DNA from: Zopfochytrium polystomum
Lineage: Eukaryota; Chytridiomycota; Chytridiomycetes; Chytridiales; Chytridiaceae
Direction of reading: 5' to 3'
Assembly (NCBI GenBank): GCA_025765615.1
Contig: JAIVFJ010000123.1
Location: 1-64,000 of the forward strand
Length of the DNA: 64,000 nucleotides
Under the pieces are notes generated by a model. That model was not told the origin of the DNA, searched no databases, and saw only the letters and a program-made list of their open reading frames with translations. The translations under genes were made by a program, and so were the position numbers. Positions 30,252-41,347 of the stretch are shown piece by piece (within the stretch, counting starts at the first letter, position 1; each line of letters begins with the position of its first letter).

Positions 30252-31224
30252 GGATGCGCCGCCATGAAGAAGACAGCCTCAAAAATATCTGTCTTCGAGG
30301 GGTGGCGGCATCCACCAATCATATGCGGGAAACCGCGTGCGGGCTTGCAGTGGGGGGCGGGACTGCGCGGAGGCGATGCTTCCTGCTTGCTTCTTGCTCG
30401 TCCCAGCCATGCAGTCGAAATGATTGTCTCCCCCACTTTGCACCTCATCACGTTATTAGCGATCTTTTGGAAGTGGAGGAAAGCAAATGAGACAGCACGA
30501 AAGCCTCACCAGGGTCAATGAGTGGGTAAAGCCGCACAATCACCAAGATGCACCGCAAGGACAGCCCGTTGTCAGCTGGCTTTGCCAGCGGTCCCGGTCT
30601 TCGAGGGCTAAGATCGGGTAAACAGTTGAACAAGAGGATGTTGATGGGGGGAAAATTCTGGGGCGGTCATCGAAACAAAAAGCTCGCATGTGCTTCACGA
30701 GGAAAATAACTTTTTCTGGGACCGGGGCGTCGAGTAGATTGATGCGTACGCACTTGGTGGTGCCTTTTTTTTTTTTTTTTGTTTTCACGGCGTTTTTCAT
30801 TGAAGTGAAAGTTTATGGTTGACGGCCGACCCGACGATCATGGTGGCTATTTTCTCGCGAAAATTTTTCTTTTTCAGTTCTTCCATTGTCGTCTAGATGC
30901 CGGTTGGCCGTTTACGGATGGGGAGCGGGGAGTTGGGGGTGGTTTTTAAATTGATTCGTCGCGAGGACGTTGCAATTGATTTTCACCGAGTGTTGATTAT
31001 CTATTCTATTGCGTGAAGCAGGATATGTTGGATTGTAGGAAACTATATGTTGCAGATCCCGCTTTTTATTGTTATTTCCTTCGGGCTGGTGTGTATTTTT
31101 TCGAAGGCGCCTGACTTGCACGGCCACACTCGCTCCCCACACTTCTTCCGCACACGTTGCTGGCTTGACAAGCCACCCTGATCACAGACGTCTGGGCCGG
31201 ACGTGCGAAAATCGAAATTGTCTT

Positions 31225-32474
31225 ATGGCCACCACAACCACCACAACCACACCAGCAACAGCAGCAACAGCGCTGTCGTCGGACGACACGGCGTCGCTAC
31301 TAGCCTGGATCGACGCGATCCCGCTATCGCGGCCCAAGCGGAACCTGAATAGAGACTTTTCCGACGGAGGTTTAATACTTTTTCAACTCTAGCATCCGAC
31401 GCCGCAACCCACCCTCCTACTATTTCAATCTAACAGTCGCGACGGCCGAGGTGATCCACCACTTTTGCCCCAAGCTGGTCGACCTGCACAACTACTCACC
31501 GGCGCACTCTGTCGCGCAAAAGATGTACAACTGGAGTACGCTGAACCGTGTGAGTTGTCCTTCCCCCACCCAGTGGACGTACCACTCGTAGTCCTCACAC
31601 GCTACCGTTCAAACTCCCGCCCGGGCCGGGCAGAAAAGGTCTTCCGCAAGCTCGGCTTCACGACGACGCGCGAGGCCATGGCCGGAATCGTGGCGAACAG
31701 GGCCGGGTACGTCGAGTCGCTGCTGTGGGAGCTGAGGGGGAAGGTGAGGGAGAGATTTCGGTCTCGCATATTGTTGCATGTTTCTAACGCTTCAAATTCA
31801 GCTCGACCACTACCTCGCACGCAGACGACCGTCCTCTTCTTCCGCTCGCCCGTGGTCGATCGGTAGCCCCGTGCCGCCACCTGTGGCGGCAGTAGCAGGC
31901 GGGAAGCCCGTTCCACCGCCACTGCTGCCGTTGAAGCCAGTGCCGGCGGTCGCTGCTGTTCCGAGGGCACAGCCTGCAGTGCCGTTGGCTCCGCCACCTC
32001 CCCCGATTCACTCGATCGCGACCACCGCGGCACCGGCACCCATTGCGTTCTCCCCTGTCGCAGCGCCGCGGTCGCAGCAGCCGCTAGTGGCGGACAGGCA
32101 TCTCGGCGGCGGTAGCGACGATGCGGAGCGAATGGTCATCGCGTTGCAGCGGACGGTGCAGGTAACCACCCGGCATTTGACATCCCTCTCGACCCCTATC
32201 AACCAACCTAAACACCATTCTCACGCATAAGGCTCTTCAAGTCAAGATCGCGCGGCTGGAGGAGCTGCTTGTGGTGAGCGGATTGGTGGGGTTTATCTTC
32301 TTTCGTTCTCATCGGCTGACTGAAAACGTCCGGATGTTTGATTGACTGACTGAAACATCCGTCGTCGCATAGCTGAAGGATCAGCGGATTGACGAGCTAG
32401 TTGAGGATGCGAAGAGAGGGCGGGGCGGGCGGGGCGGTCGTTGGGAGGAGGAGGAAGAGGAGGAGGAGGAGTGA
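31225..32474 (+). CDS. SPEF1: sperm flagellar protein 1 / CLAMP (calponin-homology)
   Basis: SPEF1 bundles and stabilises axonemal central-pair microtubules through an N-terminal calponin-homology domain. Exons 31225-31369, 31437-31547 (or 31549), 31634-31743, 31802-32161, 32232-32273 and 32373-32474 join in frame to about 289 residues. The domain shows AWIDAIPLSRPKRNLNRDFS, FCPKLVDLHNYSPAHSVAQK and KVFRKLGFTTTREAM, the family's hallmark sequence in order. A Pro/Ala-rich linker (residues about 125-235) follows, then the conserved C-terminal helix LQVKIARLEELLVLKDQRID and an acidic tail of Glu residues. The exact exon 2/3 junction is uncertain by two bases. Presence of this gene implies a flagellated life stage. 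A defective duplicate lies 2.5 kb upstream. Confidence 0.9.
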
Positions 32475-32965
32475 TTATTCGGTGAGCGAGGAGAAAGATT
32501 GCGTGCCGCTGTCGCCACCGGCTCATTGTAAAGATTTTCTGTTTTGTGTCGTGCGGCGCCATCCGCCTGTCAATCTCTCTGTCTGTCTGCCTGCCTTTCT
32601 GCCAAGACCGGATATGTGACAGATAAGGAGAGCAACAACGAAGACGCTCACGTGCCGACAGGGGCAGAACGCAAGGCCCAGCATCAGCCGATCCACTCAC
32701 ACACCTCGTTTACGACGATCATTCGATCGGTGAGCGGGTCGGAGAAGGCAGCGAGCGAGCCGGACGGCAGCGGCGGGAGCGGCGGCAAGGAGTGATTCGA
32801 AGGATTGTCCGGAAGCGGAGAAAGGGAGAGGGGCGTGGTGGTGGTGGTGGTGGTGGTGTTGGTTGTGGTGTTGGGGGTGAGAGAAAAAGAAGCAAGGGTT
32901 TTCAAGGCCCCAGCACCCGCACCCACACCCACCACCCCACACACCACCCCGCCGAACCAGAGACG

Positions 32966-34086
32966 ATGCGGGAAGAGTCGGACGGCGGCATCCCGATCCC
33001 GCCGCTGTTCGATGCGTGCCCGACGGAGGCGCTGCTGGCCATGGTCGTCGAGATGCTGGGTTCGTTCGGTTGTCGTCTCATATCATCCATTCTTCATTGA
33101 AATCGACGCTTCTTCTTGTTCTCGGGACCTGATCCCGATCTTGGGGCTATCGTTGTTTGTTTGGCTCAGAGCGCCTGATACACCATAACGACCGGATCGC
33201 CATCGCGCAGACGAACCTGACGCGGTTCCACTCGCGCGCGGTGCCCGGGTGAGTGAGTGAGTGTGTGAGTGGGTGTGTGTGATTGGTGCTCGCTGGAGCT
33301 GGTGTGTGGCTTGGTTATCAGGTGCGATCGGGCAAAGAAGGCCAGATGGGATTGCTTACCCCGCCACGATCTGCTGACCATCGCGTAATCAACAATACCC
33401 TTCTCCCCCCCCTCCCCCACCCCTCGCAGGATCTCCGTTGGCGACTACGTTCGCCGCATCATCAAATACGCGTCGATCGAAAAGTCGGTGCTCCCGCTCA
33501 TTCTCATTTACATCGACAGGTGCCTTCCATGGAATTATGTGTGTGTGCATCGCTAACCCCAAACCCCAACACCCCACCCCCCAGGGTCTGCGAGATCCAC
33601 AAGACCTTCACCATATCCTCTCTCACCTGCCACCGCTTCCTGATCGCGGCCATCACGGCCGGCAGCAAGTCTGTGTCGGACATTTACTGCACAAACACCC
33701 ATTTCGCAAAGGTCGGCGGCTTGACGCTGCAAGAGCTAAATGTCTTGGAGATGGAAGTGAGTATTGTGTGGTGGGGTGGCGAAGGGGTGGAGGAAAAGAG
33801 CGATTTTGGAGAGTGGAAAGGGGGGTAGGTTGGGGTCGGTAACTTGTCAACGGGAGGCCTTAATGTTCTTCAATCTCCCCCAAGTTTTGCGCCATGATTT
33901 CGTGGCGGCTGGCGACGAACCGGGAGCTGCTGCAGTCGTACTACGTAAACTGTGAGTGTTACCACCGACTTAGGCAATTTTCTTTGCCCTCCCTCTAACT
34001 TGAACACTGGACCAGTGGTTCGAACGAGCTCCAACTACTACATCGCGATCGAAGAGCCGTCGAAGCACCTCCCGAGCGGATCTTAA
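32966..34086 (+). CDS. Pho80-type cyclin
   Basis: Six exons (32966-33059, 33170-33248, 33430-33519, 33585-33756, 33885-33951, 34016-34086) join to 190 residues, the size of a compact PHO80/cyclin-U protein. The cyclin box is clear: LTRFHSRAVPGISVGDYVRR, then LPLILIYIDRVCEIHKTFTI, HRFLIAAITAGSKSVSDIYC, and FAKVGGLTLQELNVLEMEFC. Such cyclins partner Pho85/CDK5-like kinases in nutrient (phosphate) signalling and cell-cycle control. It is short at both ends, lacking the long tails of yeast Pho80, so it is essentially only the cyclin fold. All introns are GT-AG and 65-180 bp. The specific CDK partner and pathway cannot be told from sequence. Confidence 0.88.
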
Positions 34087-34759
34087 CCCAACCGCGAGTA
34101 ATGGCCGAAAGGAATCGCTATTCGCTCGAAGATGAATCGATGCGGGATGCGCACGTGTAGTGACCGATTGCCCAAGGGCAGAAGTCGCAACGCGGTCGCC
34201 CCGGTCGCCCCGTGGTCCCACCTCGCCGATCCCCTTCTTTTATATTTACCAAACCCTGCAACTTCTGCACAACATCATAATCGGACAACGCTCGGCCATG
34301 GGATTTCTCTCCTTTAATGGGCCTGTTTTTTTCCGCAATCCTTTTTTTTTCCTTTTTGCAAGTAACCCTTTTACCCTTCGCTTACGTCTTTCAGTGAAGA
34401 GCTTTGCAGCCTTTGACTTAAGCCTTAGTTGGGCTGCTGGAAGGCAATTCGTACTTTACACCCTTCTTTTGATCAAGTTTACATTTCTTTCACTTTTGTT
34501 GATACTGTCCTCAGTACCAAGTGGTTTCATGCTCTTGGGGCGGGTGACCGAAATCTTGTGTGAAAGGGGAGGCGATAGAGGGCTCCGTTACGGGCCCACA
34601 ATAATATACGATATGTATTAGTCGCTGGACAGCGGGAACTTGCGATTGAAGGAGGAAACAAGGATTCAGACGCTTCGAAAGGGACATCCGCAAAACCTGA
34701 CCTTGTCAAGATCTGTACGCGCACGCACACTTAGCCCACACCCCACAACCCCCATCAAC
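34087..34759. other. intergenic region
   Basis: Between the cyclin and prohibitin genes. T-rich around 34325-34370. No gene recognised. Confidence 0.45.
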
Positions 34760-36134
34760 ATGGCACGGCGAGGCGGCGGGCGGCAGCAGGACGACTTCCG
34801 CAAGCTCATGCAGAACCTCCTGCCCGGCGGCAGCGGCGGCGGCGGTACCGGCGGCAGCGCGGGGCGTATCCCAACGCCGTCGCTGTTCCCCGCAAGTGTC
34901 GCTGTCCTTGGCGGCTTGCTTGTGTTCGCGGGGAGCCAGAGCTTGTTCACGGGTTTGTTGCTGCGGTTTCCTTCGCTTTTACCCTCGCCACTCGTTCCCT
35001 CTTCAAGCTCCACAGCGGCCTAGATTCCCACCCCACTCCGATCCATAGCGCTCTTCGACTGCAATCCATCCGCACTCACTCACGATCTCCCCCTTCCCCT
35101 TACCCAACTCTCACCAAAATCGTAAACTCTAGTCGACGGCGGTCACCGCGCCGTCAAGTTCTCGCGAATCTCAGGCGTCCTGAACCAAGTCTACGGCGAA
35201 GGGATGCACATCAACATCCCGTGGTTCGAGAAGCCCATCATCTACGACATCCGCGCCAAGCCGCGCATCATCGCGTCGCTGACGGGGACAAAGGGTATCA
35301 TACCACCCCCATCCGATTCCCATTTCTAAACAACACCACACCTCAGACCTTCAGATGGTCAACATCTCGCTCCGCGTGCTGTCGCGCCCGCGCATCGACG
35401 ACCTGCCGGTGATTTACAAGACGCTAGGGATGGACTTTGACGAGCGCGTGCTGCCGTCGATCGTGAACGAGGTGCTCAAGAGCGTCGTGGCGCAGTTCAA
35501 TGCGTCGCAGCTCATCACGCAACGTGAAAAGGTGAGCCGGGGTGCATCACACCGCCTCATATCCCACACCTCTCTCACCTCCATCCATCTTCACCCCCCT
35601 CACCACAGGTCTCCCGCCTCGTCCGCGACCAACTCGTCAAACGCGCCGACGCCTTCAACCTCGTCCTGGATGACGTCTCCCTCACGCACGTCGCCTTCTC
35701 CCCCGAATTTACCTCTGCGGTCGAAGCCAAGCAGATCGCGCAGCAAGAGGCGCAGCGAGCGCACTTTATCGTGGAGCGGGCGTTGCAGGAAAAGCAGTCG
35801 ATCATCATCAAGGCGGAGGGAGAGGCCAAGAGCGCGGAGCTGATAGGCGAGGCGATCAAGAACAAGCCCGGGTTTTTGGAGCTGAGGAAGATTGAGGCGG
35901 CGACGCAGATTGCGGAGACGGTGGCCGCGTCGAGTAATAGGGTGTTTGTCGACGCGGATTCGTTGTTGTTGAATGTGAGTTTTTTTTTGTTCTTTTTTTT
36001 TGTTGAGTGTTCGGGTTCTTTCGTTTTTTTTTTTTGGCGGTGTGTGAGGGAGCATTACTGGTTTCACGAGTCCTAACCGTCCCGGTTTCGTGCCCTCATC
36101 TCGTTTCAACCTGTAGCTTCACAGCACGAGGTGA
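34760..36134 (+). CDS. PHB2: prohibitin-2
   Basis: Prohibitin-2 forms, with prohibitin-1, ring assemblies in the mitochondrial inner membrane that scaffold cardiolipin-rich domains and regulate m-AAA protease. Exons 34760-34952, 35133-35294, 35347-35531, 35609-35974 and 36117-36134 join to 307 residues, the usual length. The N-terminal Gly-rich region precedes the membrane anchor ([18 protein letters not shown]). The SPFH/PHB domain follows ([40 protein letters not shown]), then the coiled coil with [20 protein letters not shown] and [20 protein letters not shown]. The last exon supplies only five residues (LHSTR) and the stop codon. Confidence 0.96.
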
Positions 36135-36425
36135 GGATGGGTTTCCTGTTTTTTCTTGGCCGTTTGTACCTGCTAACGACCTTTTATATCTCATCGCATT
36201 TGAACTGTCTCACCAAAATGAAGCGGAGGAAGCGGAGGAAAATAAAAACTCTCGGGAATCGTGCTCCCTTCCGAATGCTTATGTTTTTTTTCGGTTTTTT
36301 TTTTTTTTTATGTCGCAGTCAGTTCCATTATGTTGCGATCGGCACTGGCGCTGCTCGCCCCGTCGTCCTGTTCAAGCATCTTCCTTAAACCGGACTTATC
36401 GGTCCAGTTGTTCTCCTCACGAGAA

Positions 36426-37197
36426 ATGAACTACCAAGCCGCTGTGCCGCCCCTCCCGCCCCCCGCAGCAGCCGATGCGGTGGCCTACCTGGCTGCAACA
36501 GCCCCGCCCGCTGCTGGCGTCGCCGCTGGCGAGCCACTGTCCGCGGCTCACGTTGCTGCCGCAGCCGTCGAGACCAGAGTGCGCAAGCGTGCCGATGCGC
36601 CTAAGATCCTGTCAGCAGAAGAATCCGTCGCCTCCGTAGTGCGTGAGCACGCGCTGCTCGCCCACCACGCAGCCCAGCAGTATCCCGGCGCGGGGGCGCC
36701 GGCGTGGTTCGGACCGGCCATTGAGAACGCCATTGAGAACGCCATTGAGAACGCCATTCGTCCTCTGGCAAGACAAGTGGAAAACCTGACGGGCAGGGTC
36801 GACGACCGAGCGGACATGTTGAACGCCAAGATCGAAAATGCACGAATTCGATCGATCAACTTGCATTGCTTCAGCGCTGGCTTGCCCGTCGGGGCTGTCC
36901 TCAAAGAAACTCCAGGCCATCCTCTCCGAGAACCAAACAACCCCGTGTTGGCGGCGCTTCAACGGCCCGTCCGTCCAGGTACTCGGCTGCCGGGCGTCGC
37001 TTTTTTCCCCGCGAATGGCCTCCAGGTCATTGATCTCAGAAACGAACACCTCAATGATTTGGAGTGGTTTTATAACATTGATCTAGGTGAGCTTTCTCTC
37101 CTTTTTCGGTCCTTCATTCCATTCATTTCTTTTGGAAACAGGTCCGGCTCCGATTGCCAGCCGTCGCAAGGAACTTGAAACTTACCTTCTACGTTAA
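36426..37197 (+). CDS. Mug135-like protein with coiled coil
   Basis: Exons 36426-37086 and 37142-37197 join in frame to 238 residues (270 if the ATG at 36330 is used, which would add a leader rich in Leu/Ser that could target mitochondria). The N-terminal half is Ala/Pro-rich. A threefold NAIE repeat (AIENAIENAIENAIRPLARQ) leads into a coiled coil (VENLTGRVDDRADMLNAKIE). The C-terminus, FFPANGLQVIDLRNEHLNDL then EWFYNIDLG, resembles the fungal Mug135-like domain, in which P-F-P-x-T/N-x-x-x-L...L..YY-L-P recurs; the second exon adds the basic helix RRKELETYLL. The role of this family is unknown beyond meiotic up-regulation of the fission yeast member. Similarity is by pattern and tentative. 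Confidence 0.55.
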
Positions 37198-37453
37198 TGA
37201 TGAATCAGCCCTTCAGCTCGCTTTGAGGTTTTTTTTTTATAATGTATGAAACGGAGACCGTTAATAGTTCAATCGCATCGTTGCAATAAATTGAGATCAC
37301 GTTGAAGAAGTGCAACCAACTGAGCCCGAATTTCTTTGCACAGAACAAACTGCTTGCCCCACGTCATTTGTTGGGGCTTGCAGCCGCACCGCTCCGGCGG
37401 AATGTCAGCGGTGGCGCGCTTGGTCGCCAAACAATTCGGACTGCGCCATCACA

Positions 37454-38818
37454 ATGCTCGACGAGCTCCCAGACGGCATCTTGATCGCTATCGCCGACCA
37501 CTTGACCGCGGCGTGCGATCGCTGCAATCTCAGCGCAACATGCCAACGGTTGCGCAGCGCCCTGGCGCCGTCCGTCTTCCGCTCTGTTCGCGCCACAAAC
37601 GGCGGTCAAGACGCGTCCGCGATCTGGGCGCTTGCAGTTGCTCACGGCCACAACTTTCGGCACTTGCGCTTTCAGTGGATGTTGCACGGGAACCCGCTGG
37701 CGGGCCACGACACCGCGACGATCGCTGTCCCCGCCGCTGGCGAAGGCCTGGACGATCTGGATGGCACGGCCGTCTCCACCGTCTCGACGGACATACTTTC
37801 AGGGCGTCTCGCGCCACGCATCGATGCCATCACACTCGAGTTTATCGCTGACCACGACTTTGCGCCGCGCGGTTGCAGATGGGTGGACGACGTGTATGGT
37901 ATTGGGGGATCTATCTATATATCCTTCTGGCGTGAGTGTGCGGAGGATGTTGTCGCATCTGAGGAGAAGTTTGAGTGGCGGCGGTTGATGGCGGATGTGT
38001 GGAGAGCGGTCGCATCGAATCCAACCGTTCGCAGCCTTACGATCCTATCGCTGCCGCCAGTCCTTACAACTGCGTGGCTCAAGCCGCAGTGGCTACACTT
38101 CGTGGGCCAACTGGAGCACTTATCTATTCAAATGTGGGGTGCGGACAACGGTGAAGGTTTATACTCCAGAACAACCCCGGGCTACCAAGACTTTTTCGAG
38201 CACCTCACGACTCTCTTCTTCGACCCTGCAGATGGCCTTCTTTCCCTCGAATTTGTCGCCAGCCCGTTTGGAACCTACGGCGGCGACAATCAGTTTTTCG
38301 AAACGCCTTTCACAATTGGCCTATCCAGCATGCCTCGACTGCGACAGCTGCGACTGCAAAACTGTTTCTTTGATAAGAGGCTTCTCTCATTCGTGCAAAG
38401 ACGTGCAGACACGCTGGAGAAGATCCACCTCATCGAGTTCATGGCGGCGGTGTTCGTTTCAGGGAATCATCGAAATCTCACGTGGGCGGATCTTTTTGAC
38501 GGAATCTCGAGCGCGGAGCCACGAAAGCTGACAGATTTTCGAGTCACCATGAGACGAGTTCCGATGGACTTGATCGCGGAGGCATGTCATAATTACACAT
38601 CCTTCCAGCGCGAAGCCTTCCGCGCCATCCAGCAAAGACTGGCGGAGGACGAAGCTTTTCCTTTGTTTTATTATGGGATACTCGACGACAAGAACGGAAG
38701 CGTGTGCATGGCTCCTCTAGTAATCTTGAAAAGTTTCGTGAAAGGAGAGGATTTTGTTTCTTACGAGCGACTTGTGGGGATTGTGCAAGTAAATCGAGAG
38801 GCTTCGAAGTTCCGATGA
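37454..38818 (+). CDS. F-box family protein A
   Basis: An intronless 454-residue protein starting MLDELPDGILIAIADHLTAA, an F-box-like helix bundle (L-P-D-x-x-L-x-x-I-A-D-x-L...C-N-L-S-A-T-C-x-R-L-R) that would bind Skp1 in an SCF ubiquitin ligase. The remainder is leucine-rich and alternates helix and strand (LEHLSIQMWGADN; MPRLRQLRLQNCFFD; LTDFRVTMRRVPMD), suggesting a substrate-recognition solenoid. It has three paralogues at 56551, 58095 and 60267 with the same block order (FPLFYYG near the C-terminus; SLPP-x-x-TT-W). All four lack introns and lie within 25 kb, a lineage-expanded family. The substrate is unknown. Confidence 0.75.
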   Translation: MLDELPDGILIAIADHLTAACDRCNLSATCQRLRSALAPSVFRSVRATNGGQDASAIWALAVAHGHNFRHLRFQWMLHGNPLAGHDTATIAVPAAGEGLDDLDGTAVSTVSTDILSGRLAPRIDAITLEFIADHDFAPRGCRWVDDVYGIGGSIYISFWRECAEDVVASEEKFEWRRLMADVWRAVASNPTVRSLTILSLPPVLTTAWLKPQWLHFVGQLEHLSIQMWGADNGEGLYSRTTPGYQDFFEHLTTLFFDPADGLLSLEFVASPFGTYGGDNQFFETPFTIGLSSMPRLRQLRLQNCFFDKRLLSFVQRRADTLEKIHLIEFMAAVFVSGNHRNLTWADLFDGISSAEPRKLTDFRVTMRRVPMDLIAEACHNYTSFQREAFRAIQQRLAEDEAFPLFYYGILDDKNGSVCMAPLVILKSFVKGEDFVSYERLVGIVQVNREASKFR

Positions 38819-39373
38819 CATTGAATCTTTTGCTGTGCAAAACATCTTTCGTGACGATGCGCACTCAGTGCCAGTCGTAGTCGGTGCCACGCTGCCGGCG
38901 AGGCCGCGGGTTTGTTGACGGCCAAAAGTGTTGTCCACGGCGGAGTGGTCTATTTATTACTGCCTTTTTTCTTTCTTTTTCGCGCGGAACGGAAGGCTCC
39001 CCCAGCTTTTCTTTCGAAGGAGCCTGCAAACGCGAACTCATCCTCCTCTATTTCGTTTCAAAGTTAAGTGAAAACCAGCGCTCATTCGGAAAGTTATTAT
39101 TTGTTCTAAACCATGGAGGCAATTAGCCACCAAACAGTGCCAACCAAAACCAAAAATGTAACCCGCGCCTCGATGTCTTTCCTAGTGGGCAAGACAGGCC
39201 ACAAAGTAAGACACTTCTGTCTTCTCCCGAATCCGCATACAAATCCGCTGCCGTGCCGATATATTAGCCGAGCGCCATGCGATTGGGTGATGAGAAAAAA
39301 AAAGACCGCGGTGCCATCTGTGCTGGGAAGAACCGCCCTTACCGTTACCGCCTGCGCACCCTGAATACGGAAA
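38819..39373. other. intergenic region
   Basis: Between F-box gene A and the next gene. A plus-strand ATG frame starts at 39113 (MEAISHQTVPTKTKNVTRAS) but has no recognisable similarity and overlaps the probable leader of the gene at 39374. Nothing else seen. Confidence 0.35.
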
Positions 39374-40617
39374 ATGGGGTGGATCGACCAGAAATGCGGG
39401 TTGTGCCTGCTGCCGCTCTGCCGCCTCAAGCCACTGCAAATGAGCAGTTTTCTCGGGTGGAATGAAGAGTTTGACTGCAGAGGTTCGGGGAAGCACCACA
39501 TGCCTGAACAGTGCCTCACGGTTCTCCTCCGTCTCCATCTTTCCCCCATGACAGAGCTCGACTTTGACGCCGGCAAGTGGTCAGTCCTCTTCAATCCATA
39601 CGGCAAACAGCCGGTCCCACTGTTTCGCGCCAAATCAGATCGTAGCTACGTCACGTTCAACGACTGGGAACTCGGTTTGGACTGGGCTGCTTTGACCACC
39701 AAGACAGAGGTGGACATCGGCTTCGATGAGATTGACAAAGACCAGGCAAGCCGTGCGTGGCCCCCCAACCACCTTCGAGGATTACATCACGATCATTGGG
39801 AAGACGAATCTGAATATGAGGAGCAAGAAAAGAGGGCGCTCGAGAGGCCGGTTCCCACAGAGAACGTGTACCACGCATTCTGCGCAGAATGGCTCCATCG
39901 GCGTCTCAAGTCACGCAATCTGAGTGTGCGCCAGCTCTGCATGGTCGCAGAGATGCTCTGGAAGCTCTTTGACAGAAGTCCTGGCCCTGCCACTGACAGC
40001 CAGATCAAGGAAAACGCGGGACAGTTCTACAACTGCACAGTGGGTTCGATGTACTCGGTGGTCGACCCGGTGATAGACTTGGGGCAAGCAGTCGCCGAGA
40101 GCACCCCTTCGGCAAACACGCTGAACGTTCGCGACCCTGTTGTGCGCAGCGAGCGTTTGGATTGGAGCAATCCGACGCATCGAGCGATTTTCGATCGGGG
40201 AACATACGCCGGTCTGTCGGTGACCGTGACGCGGCTTCGAGAGGACATCAGCAAAACCACAGCAGATCGGTGGGATCAAGCCGGCTGCCCGCCGCCGAGT
40301 CTCGGAATCCTCGACCCCATTGTGTCAGCTCGAGTGCTTGACTTTGTCGACGGCAGGACGATGGTGGAGCTTGAGTCAGTGAGCATCGCTTTCTTTTACG
40401 AGACGTGGATCTGAAGCCGGAGTTTTCCCGAGTGCATCTTGTGTGGAAGGCAGCGTACTGCTGCCTTGAGAGCCAAAACTATCGCCGAATTTTCGCGGGA
40501 ATCGACTGGTGGGTTGGGGAAGTCGCCACGATGACTGGGGCTTTGTTGAGCGCTGGGCACGGAGTCCAGAACATGGAAGGGACAGACGGGAAGGACAGCA
40601 TTGTCAGCCACTTTTGA
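39374..40617 (+). CDS. uncharacterised protein, possible C-terminal F-box
   Basis: A long frame from 39374 to 40414 (346 residues) that is rich in Trp, Asp and Glu and has good codon usage. I do not recognise the first 310 residues (LDFDAGKWSVLFNPYGKQPV; YHAFCAEWLHRRLKSRNLSV). Near the end, LGILDPIVSARVLDFVDGRT then MVELES reads like the start of an F-box. If a 44-bp intron (GTGAGC at 40379 to an AG at 40422) is removed, the frame continues with FSRVHLVWKAAYCCLESQNY and stops at 40617, giving a complete F-box-like helix set. Without the intron the protein ends at 40414. The intron is at the lower limit of size in this genome. The start could also be a downstream ATG (39549). Confidence 0.5.
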
Positions 40618-41347
40618 GGCGATACGACCGTCACACATGGGGGTGGAATAATCGGATCTTGGGCGACCTTTGTAAATCCCATTCGTTGCCAATGGTTGAA
40701 AGTATTTTAGCGGGTCAAGGGGCAGCCAGTGATGAATGATGTTACGTATTATGACATAATAGTCAGCACGAAAAGCAAGAGAAGATCTCCGTTGTCCAGA
40801 CTCAAAAACCTTTGAAGCGCGGGCGGGGTCGGCGCTTACGCCGGGTTGGAAGTGTTTCCCCGGGCACCAGGCCCCGAGGTGTGAGAATGTTTTTTGGTGG
40901 ATTTTTTTATTTTTTTTTATTTTTATTTTTATTTTTTGTTTTGGCTCGATGATTTTCCTAGCACGCTCAAAATCTCGTCTATATTGGCCTGCTCTTTCAT
41001 GGACATCCCCGCTGGAACTCGGTGCAAGACCGTCGCTGCCGTGGGCCTTCTCTCGTGACTTCGCACCTCAGATGTTTCGCAATCTCTCACCAGAGCTTTG
41101 CAGGAGTTCGCTCCACAGCTTCTGCTCTTGAGCGGCTAGTTGAGAAGACAAAGTGAATAAACTGGAGTTGTTCTGCACACTGTTGCATTGGAATGAATGC
41201 AACCGGGTTGCTCCGTGTTCTTCTGCTGGACGTAGGATGACGCCAGGCAAACATTTTGGACACCTTTTGCTGGCGGAGTATTTCTAATTTTATTTCCCCT
41301 TATCGACTTTGCCAAACGTTCCCACGCAGCCTGCTTGGCCTTTCGCC
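40618..41347. other. intergenic region
   Basis: Contains an AT-rich run (ttttttatttttttttattt) at about 40903-40940. No gene recognised. Confidence 0.45.

Larger units (their letters stand above)
29992..31224. other. intergenic region with CT microsatellite
   Basis: Upstream region of the small membrane protein (minus) and of SPEF1 (plus). Apart from the TATA-like sequence at 30062-30071 and the dinucleotide run at 30185-30249, annotated separately, no gene or RNA was recognised. T runs occur at 30765-30780. Confidence 0.45.

Noticed and set aside
30104..30521. Ser/Leu-repeat protein over the CT run
   Set aside because: Frame is created by the dinucleotide microsatellite only.
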